From: Candidatus Staskawiczbacteria bacterium
GTDB taxonomy: Bacteria; Patescibacteriota; Minisyncoccia; Minisyncoccales; Staskawiczbacteraceae
Assembly (NCBI GenBank): GCA_026395195.1
Contig: JAPLZD010000035.1
Coordinates: forward strand, 1-20,812
DNA: 20,812 nucleotides
Direction of reading: 5' to 3'
The notes below the pieces were generated by a model. The model was not told the origin of the DNA and did no database searches. It saw nothing but the letters and a program-made list of their open reading frames with translations. Made by a program: the position numbers and the translations under genes. Positions within the stretch are counted from its first letter, which is position 1. Each line of letters opens with the position of its first letter. This document shows positions 8,358 through 15,202 of this stretch, one piece after another.

Positions 8358-10192
8358 GCAGAAAAATAATTTTATTTTTCATTGTTATAATCGGCCTAAT
8401 TACAGCCGGTATTTTTTTGTATAACAATGGAATATTTAAAAAATTGCCAGTAGCTTCGGGCCCGCAGAATGGAGAAAAAAAAGTTTTGTCAGATGAAGAA
8501 TTAAAAGAGGAAATTGGCCAGATGATAATGGCGGGTTTCAGGAGGACCGAAGCCAACGAAGATTCTGAAATTTATAAAATAATAAAAGACGTAAAAATAG
8601 GGGGCGTAGTGCTTTTTGACCGCGACGTGCCTTCGGCCAGTTTCCCAAGAAACATTGTAAGCCCCGCGCAAACAAAAAAACTGATTTCTGACATACAAAA
8701 ATATTCAAAAACTCCTTTGTTTGTGGCTGTTGATGCAGAAGGCGGGAATATAAACCGCCTAAAAGAGAAATATGGTTTTTCTAAAATTTTGTCAGCGCAG
8801 GAAATGGGCAAAGATAAAACCCTAAAAACAACACAAACAGAATCAAAAAAGCTGGCTCAAGAGCTTAAAAACGCGGGCTTTAATATGAACTTGGCGCCGG
8901 TTGTTGATGTAAACATTAACCCCAAAAATCCTATTATTGGGGTGTTTGGCCGTTCGTTTTCCGCCAATGCCGATGAGGTCTCAAGCAATGCCAAAGTATT
9001 TATTAAAAGCCATTCAGATGAAAACATCATAGCAGTTGCCAAGCATTTTCCCGGCCAGGGCAGCGCCACTCAGGACAGCCACCTGGGAATTACAGATGTA
9101 ACAAATACTTATAGCCAGAAAGAGCTTGTCCCATACCAAGAGCTGGTTAAAAGCAATTTGCTGGATGCTGTAATGGCAGCCCATGTAATTAACAAAAATA
9201 TTGATGAAAATTATCCTGCAAGCCTGTCTGAAAATTTTTTACAAAATATTTTAAGAAAACAAATTGGGTTTAACGGCGTTATAATTTCTGATGACCTGCA
9301 AATGGGGGCCATAAGTAAAAATTACGGGTTTAAAGAAGCTGTTATTAGGGCAGTTAATGCCGGAAACGATATTTTAACAGTCCTGAATAATTCTACCGAG
9401 GGCTATGATAAAGAATTGGCCTATGAAACAAGGGACATAATTTTTAATGCAGTCAAAGAAGGCAAAATAAAAGAGGGAAGAATTGAAGAATCATACAATA
9501 GAATAATTAACTTGAAGAAAAAATTTAAAATTATTGCTTCGGCCCAAGACATAAACAACAAAGCCTTTGAACTTTTGGCAGTGGAGAAAGCAATTACTTT
9601 TAAAGACGCGCTGGACATGGCAAACTATGTTGCAAAAAAAGTTGAAATCAGGCCGGCCTTTTTGCTGGCAATTTTTCAGGAAGAGCTGTCTTTGGAAAAA
9701 ACAGATATGTGCTACCTTACTGATTCTGTAAAGGGCAAAGGAATTCGCCAGCTAGACAGCCAGCCCCGTGACAGAGTAATGAATCCCCAAAGGGATGTAC
9801 CCGGGTTTTTACAGATAACAAAGGAGCTGAATAAAGATCCGGCTAAAACATTAATAACCTGCCCCATGAGCTTTGGCTGGGGCGGAGCCATGGGCCCGGC
9901 CGATTTTATTCCTTCCACTTGGTTAACATATGAGAAAAAAGTCGAAGAAATTACAGGCAAACCGGCTGATCCGTGGAATATACAGGATGCTTTTTTGGCA
10001 GCCGGAATATACTTGTCGGAGTCGGGCGCCTCATCTGAAAATCATGACGGCGAATGGAAGGCAGCCATGATATATTTTTCCGGTTCGGAAAAATCTCCCT
10101 ATACATGGTATGCCGATGGCGCCTTGGAATTTGCAGACAAAATTCAGGCAGATATTGATATGGTTGAAAGTAATGTGCTAAATTATAAATAA
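8354..10192 (+). CDS. Membrane-anchored GH3 beta-N-acetylhexosaminidase fused to lytic transglycosylase
   Basis: At 612 residues it appears to combine two peptidoglycan-cleaving modules. A single N-terminal hydrophobic helix (about 4-24) without a lipobox should anchor it outside the membrane. Residues about 45-390 are a NagZ-like GH3 domain: KHFPGQG (230-236) with the DSH catalytic loop (241-243), and IISDDLQMG with the probable nucleophile Asp (312-314). Residues about 405-612 resemble MltB-type (SLT_2) transglycosylases: RPAFLLAIFQEELS with the candidate catalytic Glu (443 or 444), CPMSFGWGGAMGPADFIPST (503-522) and the closing AAMIYFSGS. GH3 NagZ enzymes release GlcNAc, while transglycosylases cut MurNAc-GlcNAc bonds to give anhydro-MurNAc ends. 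Overlaps of 4 nt upstream and 1 nt downstream place it in one operon with the small membrane protein and the MurE-like ligase. Confidence 0.88.
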   Translation: MSRKIILFFIVIIGLITAGIFLYNNGIFKKLPVASGPQNGEKKVLSDEELKEEIGQMIMAGFRRTEANEDSEIYKIIKDVKIGGVVLFDRDVPSASFPRNIVSPAQTKKLISDIQKYSKTPLFVAVDAEGGNINRLKEKYGFSKILSAQEMGKDKTLKTTQTESKKLAQELKNAGFNMNLAPVVDVNINPKNPIIGVFGRSFSANADEVSSNAKVFIKSHSDENIIAVAKHFPGQGSATQDSHLGITDVTNTYSQKELVPYQELVKSNLLDAVMAAHVINKNIDENYPASLSENFLQNILRKQIGFNGVIISDDLQMGAISKNYGFKEAVIRAVNAGNDILTVLNNSTEGYDKELAYETRDIIFNAVKEGKIKEGRIEESYNRIINLKKKFKIIASAQDINNKAFELLAVEKAITFKDALDMANYVAKKVEIRPAFLLAIFQEELSLEKTDMCYLTDSVKGKGIRQLDSQPRDRVMNPQRDVPGFLQITKELNKDPAKTLITCPMSFGWGGAMGPADFIPSTWLTYEKKVEEITGKPADPWNIQDAFLAAGIYLSESGASSENHDGEWKAAMIYFSGSEKSPYTWYADGALEFADKIQADIDMVESNVLNYK

Positions 10193-11373
10193 TGACAATT
10201 AAGGAGACAATCAAAAAGTTTATACCGAAATTTTTGTTAAGAATTTATCATTTTTGTTGGGCTTTGGTGGGCGCTGTGATTTTTGGTTTTCCGGGATATG
10301 ATAAAAATTTTAAAATAATCGGAGTTACCGGAACCAGCGGGAAATCTACAACAGTTGATTTAATAACCAGAATTTTAGAGGAGGCGGGAAATAAAGTGGC
10401 ATCAACCTCCACCGTAAGATTTAAAGTGGCAGACAAAGAGTGGGAGAATAAATATAAAATGTCTATGCCGGGCAGGTTTTTTATGCAAAAATTTTTAAGG
10501 CAGGCAAAAAACGCAGACTGTAAGTACGTTGTCTTAGAAATTACTTCAGAAGGCATAAGGCAATTTAGGCATAAATTCATAAACTTTGATACCGCCGTTT
10601 TCACAAATTTAAGTCCGGAGCATATTGAGAGTCATGGAGGGTTCGAAAATTATAGGAATGAAAAATTGAAATTATTCAAAGCCACAAAAAATGTACACGT
10701 GATAAATGGGGACGATAAAAATGCAAAATATTTTTTGGATATTCCGGCAAAACAAAAAATTATTTTTGGCATCAAAGACGCAAAAAAAATAGAAAATATT
10801 AATTTTAATTTTCCCGGGCAATTTAACAAAATGAATGCGCTGGCAGCAATAGTTGTTGCCCAAAATTATGGAATTAGTTTGGATATTTGTAAAAAAGCGC
10901 TGGAAAAAGCTAAGGGTATAGCCGGCAGAATGGAGGTTGTTTCCGAGAACCCAAAAGTAATTGTTGACTATGCGCATACGCCAGAGCAATTGGAAGCGGT
11001 TTATAAAACATTTAAGGAGGAAAAATTAATTTGCGTTTTAGGGTCTTGCGGAGGGGGCAGGGATAAATGGAAAAGGCCGGTACTGGGAAAAATTTCAAAA
11101 GAATATTGCAGCAAAATTATTGTAACTAATGAAGATCCGTACGATGAAGACCCGATGGAAATAATAGACCAGGTGACTAAAACAGCGGGCCAGAATGCTG
11201 AAAAAATATTAGACAGGAAAGAAGCCATCAGAAAAGCGATTAAATCAGCAAAACCAGAGGATGTTGTTATAATCACAGGAAAGGGTTCAGAGCCATGGAT
11301 GTGCGTGGCAAATGGCAAAAAGATACCATGGGATGACAGGCGAATAGTTATAGACGCGTTGCAAAAACATTAA
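10192..11373 (+). CDS. murE: MurE-like Mur ligase lacking the usual N-terminal domain
   Basis: Mur ligases add amino acids to UDP-MurNAc peptides using ATP; MurE adds the third residue. The P-loop GVTGTSGKSTT is at 44-54. The central domain has LEITSEGIRQFR, TNLSPEHIESHG (139-149) and NEKLKLF with the likely carbamylated Lys. The C-terminal domain has GRME, VDYAHTPEQLEAV (258-270), GSCGGGRDKWKRP (284-296) and ITGKGSEPWM (361-370). At 393 residues it is about 90 shorter than typical MurE. The N-terminal UDP-binding domain is replaced by about 35 residues with a hydrophobic stretch. The DNPR motif of diaminopimelate-specific enzymes is not present; the region reads TNEDPYDEDP (312-321). The added amino acid cannot be told. 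It could also be a Mur-ligase paralogue with another substrate. The start overlaps the previous stop (TAATG). Confidence 0.82.
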   Translation: MTIKETIKKFIPKFLLRIYHFCWALVGAVIFGFPGYDKNFKIIGVTGTSGKSTTVDLITRILEEAGNKVASTSTVRFKVADKEWENKYKMSMPGRFFMQKFLRQAKNADCKYVVLEITSEGIRQFRHKFINFDTAVFTNLSPEHIESHGGFENYRNEKLKLFKATKNVHVINGDDKNAKYFLDIPAKQKIIFGIKDAKKIENINFNFPGQFNKMNALAAIVVAQNYGISLDICKKALEKAKGIAGRMEVVSENPKVIVDYAHTPEQLEAVYKTFKEEKLICVLGSCGGGRDKWKRPVLGKISKEYCSKIIVTNEDPYDEDPMEIIDQVTKTAGQNAEKILDRKEAIRKAIKSAKPEDVVIITGKGSEPWMCVANGKKIPWDDRRIVIDALQKH

Positions 11374-11401
11374 TTTTGTGTTACTGTATAAAAGACATAA
11401 T

Positions 11402-11524
11402 ATGCCCAAATCAACCAAGAAATTTATTCGCAGAGAAAAGGCCCGCATTAGGCGCCAGTTTTTTGATGTAAAAAAACAGGAAGAACTAATTAAAAAATTA
11501 TATGAAGATACAAGACATCCATAA
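11402..11524 (+). CDS. Small basic protein, 40 residues, unknown
   Basis: ATG 11402 opens a 40-residue frame reading MPKSTKKFIRREKARIRRQF, followed by VKKQEELIKKLYEDTRHP. The first half is strongly basic and looks nucleic-acid- or ribosome-binding. The second half is a predicted helix. It starts 28 bp after the MurE-like stop, behind an AT-rich TATAAA/CATAAT stretch that could be a -10, so it may be leaderless. It overlaps the NIF3-family start (11502) by 23 bp in another frame, the kind of overlap that suggests translational coupling. No family is recognised. Codon use is like the neighbouring genes, which supports it being real. Confidence 0.55.
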   Translation: MPKSTKKFIRREKARIRRQFFDVKKQEELIKKLYEDTRHP

Positions 11525-12449
11525 TTTAGCAATTAAAATGGGCACAGAAGCTGATTTTAGAGGCAAAGACGGCGTGGAAAAGTTTTTGGATAAAAAGAAA
11601 AAAAGATTCGAGCAATTGCCAGAAAAAGACAAGCAAGAATTTGATAAAGAGGCGCTGGAAAATCCTTATTTAGACTCCGGAGTTTATAATATTGCCGACG
11701 ATAAAGATATTAAAAAAGTTTTAGTGGGAATTGACATTGGTCCAGAAGAAATTTTAATTGCCAAAGAGCTGGGAGATATTGATTTGGTAATTGCCCATCA
11801 TCCTATAGGAAAAGGACTGGCTCAATTAGCCGATGTTATGGAATTGCAGGCGGATGTGTGCAATTATTATGGGGTTCCGATAAATGTTGCAGAAGGCCTT
11901 ATGAGGGAAAGAATTTCAGAAGTTGCAAGAGGAGTAAATGCGTCAAACCACCAAAGAACAGTTGACGCCGCCAGATTAATGAAAGTTAATTTGATGAACT
12001 CGCATACGCCTTGCGATAATTTAGCTGCCAAATTTTTGAAAAATTTTATAGAAGGCAAAAACCCTGAAACAGTCGGAGACCTGATAAGCATTTTAAAAGA
12101 AATTCCAGAATACAAAGAGGCGATGAAAATTGGAGCGGGCCCTAAAATTTTTGTGGGTGCTCCGGAAAACCGCTGCGGAAAAATTGCTTTGTCTGAAATT
12201 ACCGGCGGAACAGAAGGCTCGCCAAAACTTTATGAAAAAATGGCCCAGGCCGGAGTTGGAACAGTTGTGGGCATGCATATTTCAGAGGAGCACAAAAAAG
12301 AAGCGGAACTGGCCCACGTTAACATTGTAATTGCCGGCCACATTTCTTCTGATTCTTTGGGGGTAAACCTGTTTATGGACGAATTGGAAAAACAGGGAAT
12401 TGAAATTGTCCCTTGTTCGGGCTTTACCAGATTTTCTCGTGTGCAATAA
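11502..12449 (+). CDS. NIF3-family dinuclear metal-centre protein
   Basis: The 315-residue product resembles the NGG1p-interacting factor 3 (NIF3/YbgI) family, widespread proteins with a dinuclear metal site whose biochemical role is unsettled. Metal-ligand signatures are visible: IAHHPIG (98-104), where the paired His are typical, and near the C-terminus the GHISSDSLG segment (279-287), matching the family GH..(S/T)E..G region with Asp for Glu. DIGPEEILIAKEL and NVAEGLMRERISEVARG fit the body. The N-terminal about 60 residues are charged and helical and lie before the conserved core. It overlaps the upstream 40-residue gene. No Shine-Dalgarno or obvious terminator is seen. The next gene is a likely RNA gene with its own promoter. 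Confidence 0.83.
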   Translation: MKIQDIHNLAIKMGTEADFRGKDGVEKFLDKKKKRFEQLPEKDKQEFDKEALENPYLDSGVYNIADDKDIKKVLVGIDIGPEEILIAKELGDIDLVIAHHPIGKGLAQLADVMELQADVCNYYGVPINVAEGLMRERISEVARGVNASNHQRTVDAARLMKVNLMNSHTPCDNLAAKFLKNFIEGKNPETVGDLISILKEIPEYKEAMKIGAGPKIFVGAPENRCGKIALSEITGGTEGSPKLYEKMAQAGVGTVVGMHISEEHKKEAELAHVNIVIAGHISSDSLGVNLFMDELEKQGIEIVPCSGFTRFSRVQ

Positions 12450-12485
12450 TTGTGTATTACGCTGTTAACAATTAGTGTTTTAAAG

Positions 12486-12526
12486 GTGGATAATAAGCTT
12501 GACATTCGAAAATTTGAGAATAAAAT
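12486..12526 (+). promoter_or_regulatory. Strong promoter of the candidate RNA with upstream element
   Basis: TTGACA (12499-12504), a 16-bp spacer and TAAAAT (12521-12526). Directly upstream is GTGGATAATAAGC (12486-12498), which recurs with one mismatch before the promoter at 14882. The predicted transcription start is about 12533-12535, exactly where the closing helix of the RNA begins. Confidence 0.78.
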
Positions 12527-12533
12527 GGCAAAT

Positions 12534-12701
12534 ATGAGGGGGTGCGAGGTGAATCCTCAAGGACAGAATAGTTTTTAATGAAAGCGGTAAAATAATATAA
12601 CTGGATTCATTGTCCGAATTCAGACCTAGGGAAAAAGCCGATGTCATTGTAAATTATAAACCCCCTCGATCAAAGACCACGATAAAATCGTGGTTTTTGA
12701 T
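12534..12701 (+). ncRNA. Candidate structured RNA of unknown family
   Basis: There is no credible ORF here, but the stretch has a promoter, an end-closing helix and a terminator. P1: GAGGGGG (12536-12542) pairs with CCCCCTC (12661-12667), extended by T12543-A12660. P2: GAGG (12546-12549) with CCTC (12555-12558) around TGAAT. P3: GGACA-GAAT-AGTT (12561-12573) pairs with AACT, ATTC and TGTCC (12599-12602, 12605-12608, 12611-12615), with 2-nt bulges GG and AT on the 3' side. A weaker hairpin, GAC (12623-12625) with GTC (12643-12645), may form P4. The terminator follows P1 after one base. I could not match it to tmRNA, RNase P, SRP, 6S or a riboswitch I know. A stand-alone small RNA is more likely than an attenuator, since no antiterminator pairing with the terminator stem is visible. 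Confidence 0.65.
12669..12701 (+). terminator. Intrinsic terminator of the candidate RNA
   Basis: ACCACGAT (12676-12683) pairs perfectly with ATCGTGGT (12687-12694) around AAA, followed by T12695-12698. Flanking bases extend the stem to 12669/12701 with one G-T wobble. It lies 62 bp before the next gene. Confidence 0.85.
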
Positions 12702-12763
12702 TGCCAAAAATTAATATAATGATAATATAAAGCAAAGGTCGTATTAAAAACAAAATAAAGTTT

Positions 12764-13027
12764 ATGGCATTAAAAAAGGAAGGGAAATTAATAGGAAAAG
12801 TCACGCACTATTTTTCGAATATTGAGGTGGCAGTTATTGAACTTTCAGCTCCCCTTAAAGATGGAGAAACAATTAGGATAGTTGGGGGCGAAGCTACGGA
12901 CTTTGACCAGGAAGTAAAATCAATGCAGATTGACCACAAAGAGGTGAAATCGGCAAAGAAGGGCGATTCTGTGGGGTTGAAAGTGAAAGACAAGGTTCAC
13001 GAAGGTTATAAAGTCTACAAAATTTAG
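12764..13027 (+). CDS. EF-Tu domain 2-like small protein (translation elongation factor-like)
   Basis: The 87-residue product is all beta-like and resembles the OB/beta-barrel domain II of translational GTPases without any GTPase domain. It has LIGKVTHYFSNIEVAVIEL, then PLKDGETIRIVGG, and SAKKGDSVGLKVKDKVHEGY, the pattern found in short proteins annotated as translation elongation factor-like in CPR genomes. No P-loop is present. A binding role in translation or RNA contact is inference. It starts 62 bp after the terminator of the candidate RNA. A weak promoter, TTGCCA (12701-12706), 16 bp, TAATAT (12723-12728), may serve it. No Shine-Dalgarno sequence is seen before ATG. Confidence 0.75.
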   Translation: MALKKEGKLIGKVTHYFSNIEVAVIELSAPLKDGETIRIVGGEATDFDQEVKSMQIDHKEVKSAKKGDSVGLKVKDKVHEGYKVYKI

Positions 13028-13081
13028 TTTTTAAATAATTTCAATTTTTTATCGCATAACGTGCGATGTATTTAAATTAAA

Positions 13082-13576
13082 ATGACAGACAACATACAAG
13101 AAGAGATTGAAGATAAAATTATTGACTGGATTGCCCTCGGCAGCGAAGGCAGACTGATAGCTTTTAAGCCAGAACAAAGCTCAAATTTAGTTGTCCAGAA
13201 AAAAGGCGGGCATGGCGGTAAAGAATTAGTTTTTAAAATAGAAAGCTTTATAGTGCCTCAAGAAAAAAAAGACTTTATAAAGGGTGTTGAGGCAGTTGGC
13301 GTAAAGCCAGCTAAAAATTTTTATTTTTTATTTGTTGTTTTTAAAGAGGTCGCGCAAGAGGTAAGCGAAAAAATATGGCTCGTCCCTTCAGCAGATTTTT
13401 TTGCTAATGCAGAAAAAATAGAATCTAAAGATAGCGACACCCAATTTCAGTTTAACGATAAAAAATTTTCAAAATATTTAATGGACAGAAAAGACTTCGA
13501 CATTTTTTTGATTGAAAAGTTAATTTCTGAGAACAAACCTAAGCCCAAAATGGGATTTAAACACAAAACTTATTAG
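13082..13576 (+). CDS. Uncharacterised 164-residue protein upstream of EndoQ
   Basis: I do not recognise the family. The sequence is soluble, with no signal peptide or membrane helix. Visible features are a Gly-rich basic turn (VVQKKGGHGGKELVFKI, about 42-58), an aromatic beta-strand-like stretch (NFYFLFVVF), the phrase KIWLVPSADFF (about 97-107) and a Lys-rich tail ending KPKPKMGFKHKTY. The LVVQKKG/WLVPS arrangement is reminiscent of restriction-endonuclease-fold proteins, but no clear PD-(D/E)xK triad can be assigned. The EndoQ gene starts only 17 bp downstream, so the two are probably co-transcribed and may act together. A 6-bp hairpin (13051-13067) lies in the 54-bp gap upstream, without a T-run. 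Confidence 0.7.
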   Translation: MTDNIQEEIEDKIIDWIALGSEGRLIAFKPEQSSNLVVQKKGGHGGKELVFKIESFIVPQEKKDFIKGVEAVGVKPAKNFYFLFVVFKEVAQEVSEKIWLVPSADFFANAEKIESKDSDTQFQFNDKKFSKYLMDRKDFDIFLIEKLISENKPKPKMGFKHKTY

Positions 13577-13593
13577 GCAATAGAATTGTTAAA

Positions 13594-14844
13594 ATGATTT
13601 TTGCAGGAGATTTTCACATACACTCAAAGTTTTCCAGAGCCACTTCGCCATCTATGGATTTAGAAAACCTAGACAGATGGGCGAGAATAAAAGGAATCAA
13701 GGTTTTAGGAACCGGGGACTTCACTCATCCTGCGTGGTTTGGAGATATTAAAGAAAAATTGAGCCCCGCGGAACGGGGCCTTTTTAAGCTGAAAAACGGG
13801 GATTCACCAACAAGATTTATTTTGACTTCAGAAATTAGCTGCATATATTCAAAAGGAGGAAAAGTCAGAAAGGTTCATATTATAGTTTTTGCGCCGTCGA
13901 TAAATGCTGTAGAAAAAATAAATGAAAAATTAAACCAAATTGGAAACTTGCATTCAGACGGCAGGCCGATTTTGGGGTTAGATGCAAAAGAATTGGCAAA
14001 GATTGTTTTAGATGCCGATGAAAATTGTCTGGTTGTGCCGGCTCACGCCTGGACGCCGTGGTTTTCTGTTTTTGGCTCAAAATCAGGGTTTAACTCTTTA
14101 GAAGAATGTTTTGAAGATTATACAAAATATATTTATACCATTGAAACAGGTTTGTCTTCTGACCCGGCAATGAATTGGAGACTTGCACAATTAGATAAAA
14201 TAACTTTAATTTCTAATTCAGATGCCCACTCCCCCAAAAAAATTGGCAGAGAGGCAAATATTTTTGATACAGAATTAAGCTATGATGCAATCGTGGATGC
14301 AATAAAGTTAAAGGATAAGACAAAGTTCTTATATACAATAGAATTTTTTCCAGAAGAAGGAAAATATCATTATGACGGGCATGCCTTATGCAATTTAAGC
14401 CTCTCGCCCGAACAATCTAAAAAATACAATAACATTTGTCCTAAATGCGGTAAGCCCCTGGTAATTGGAGTTTTAAATCGCGTTGAAGAATTAGCTGACA
14501 GTCCAGAGGGATTTGTTCCCAAAAATTCTATACCTTTTAAAAGCTTAATTCCGTTAGAAGAAATTATTGCCGATTCTATGGGGGTTTCTCTTGCATCGAA
14601 AGAAGTGGGGAGACATTACAATAATTTAATAAAAAATTTAGGGAGTGAATTTAAGATTTTGTTGGATGTTAGCAGGCAGGATATTGCAAAAATAAGTTTG
14701 CCGGAAATTGCCGAAGGCGTAATGAGGGTCAGGGAAGGGAAAGTGAACATTGCGCCGGGATACGATGGAGTTTACGGAAAAATTAAAATTTTTTCTGACA
14801 GAGAAAATAATAAAAAGTCTTATCCGCAAAAAACATTGTTTTGA
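13594..14844 (+). CDS. Endonuclease Q-like PHP-domain DNA repair nuclease
   Basis: EndoQ cuts DNA 5' of deaminated bases such as uracil and hypoxanthine. It was described in Thermococcales and occurs in some bacteria. At 416 residues this protein is close to archaeal length. The N-terminal PHP metal-site residues are visible: DFHIH (H8, H10), GTGDFTHPAW (D42), TSEIS (E80), VHIIVF (H95), AHAWTPWFS (H151) and SNSDAHS (D210, H212), with ETGLSSDP and GREAN also typical. A zinc-finger-like set follows: HALC (H263, C266) and CPKC (C282, C285). The C-terminal helical region carries LLDVSRQDIAK. The protein ends in PQKTLF, which fits a sliding-clamp-binding peptide. It follows the 164-residue gene by 17 bp. 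No Shine-Dalgarno sequence or terminator is evident. Confidence 0.87.
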   Translation: MIFAGDFHIHSKFSRATSPSMDLENLDRWARIKGIKVLGTGDFTHPAWFGDIKEKLSPAERGLFKLKNGDSPTRFILTSEISCIYSKGGKVRKVHIIVFAPSINAVEKINEKLNQIGNLHSDGRPILGLDAKELAKIVLDADENCLVVPAHAWTPWFSVFGSKSGFNSLEECFEDYTKYIYTIETGLSSDPAMNWRLAQLDKITLISNSDAHSPKKIGREANIFDTELSYDAIVDAIKLKDKTKFLYTIEFFPEEGKYHYDGHALCNLSLSPEQSKKYNNICPKCGKPLVIGVLNRVEELADSPEGFVPKNSIPFKSLIPLEEIIADSMGVSLASKEVGRHYNNLIKNLGSEFKILLDVSRQDIAKISLPEIAEGVMRVREGKVNIAPGYDGVYGKIKIFSDRENNKKSYPQKTLF

Positions 14845-14866
14845 TTTGTGTCTAGTTTTTGTCGAA

Positions 14867-14910
14867 GTGGATAATATGCTGTTGACCCCATTTTTTAGTT
14901 GTAATAAAAT
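14867..14910 (+). promoter_or_regulatory. Promoter with upstream element for the 72-residue ORF cassette
   Basis: TTGACC (14882-14887), a 17-bp spacer and TAAAAT (14905-14910). GTGGATAATATGC (14867-14879) sits just upstream and matches 12 of 13 bases of the element before the candidate RNA promoter. The predicted start near 14917 gives a leader of about 38 nt. Confidence 0.75.
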
Positions 14911-14954
14911 TATTTAAACTTCAACTTTTTTGTTTCTTGACAAGGAGGTGTGCA

Positions 14955-15173
14955 ATGTTGGATACATTAGATTTGCATGGAATTTCCACAGAAGAACAAT
15001 TTGAATCCCTTATTTGGGAAAAGTATTTAAGCGTAGAGGAGAGAGAGTCTCTCAGAAAGTATTTGCATCTTCCATGCAATGAAGCTCTTCTCTCCTGCCT
15101 CACAAGCTGGAGGGGGTACGCTGTCAGCGCATTGCAAAAAATAAAGGGTGATTCCCTTTGTGCGGTTAGATAA
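14955..15173 (+). CDS. Uncharacterised 72-residue protein in a stand-alone cassette
   Basis: I chose ATG 14955 because a near-perfect Shine-Dalgarno AAGGAGGTG (14942-14950) precedes it; an in-frame TTG at 14937 lies upstream of that site. The product (MLDTLDLHGISTEEQFESLI at its start) looks mostly helical and soluble, with WEKYLSVEERESLRKYL in the middle and three cysteines. No family is recognised. The gene has its own promoter and terminator, unlike its neighbours. The DNA also contains nested inverted repeats: AGGAGAGA (15036-15043) with TCTCTCCT, and TTGCAT/ATGCAA around CTTCC (15063-15079). A structured RNA is therefore a possible alternative or additional function. Confidence 0.6.
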   Translation: MLDTLDLHGISTEEQFESLIWEKYLSVEERESLRKYLHLPCNEALLSCLTSWRGYAVSALQKIKGDSLCAVR

Positions 15174-15174
15174 T

Positions 15175-15190
15175 TTCTCCTTCGGGAGAA
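15175..15190 (+). other. UUCG-capped hairpin after the 72-residue ORF
   Basis: TTCTCC (15175-15180) pairs with GGAGAA (15185-15190) around TTCG, a classic stable tetraloop. Outer bases TGCGGTT (15161-15167) and AAC...CGCA (15189-15198) may lengthen the stem. It is not followed by T's, so it may protect the 3' end or pause RNA polymerase before the true terminator. Confidence 0.6.
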
Positions 15191-15202
15191 CTGTCGCACC
15201 AT

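Noticed and set aside
12486..12494. DnaA-box-like TTATCCAC on the minus strand, also at 14867-14875
   Set aside because: Only two copies far apart, each fixed next to a promoter. No box cluster or AT-rich unwinding element, so not an origin.
12546..12615. Partial resemblance of the RNA to known riboswitches (GGTGAATCC as in c-di-AMP ydaO; TTTTTAATG and CTGGAT-CTTGTCC as in the M-box)
   Set aside because: Only isolated words match. The diagnostic CCCGUCAGC-type and M-box core elements are missing, and no alternative antiterminator pairing is visible.
12620..12645. SRP RNA-like phrase TCAGACC...GGGAAAAAGCC
   Set aside because: The GGAA tetraloop and the symmetric and asymmetric loops of SRP helix 8 are not in the right arrangement.
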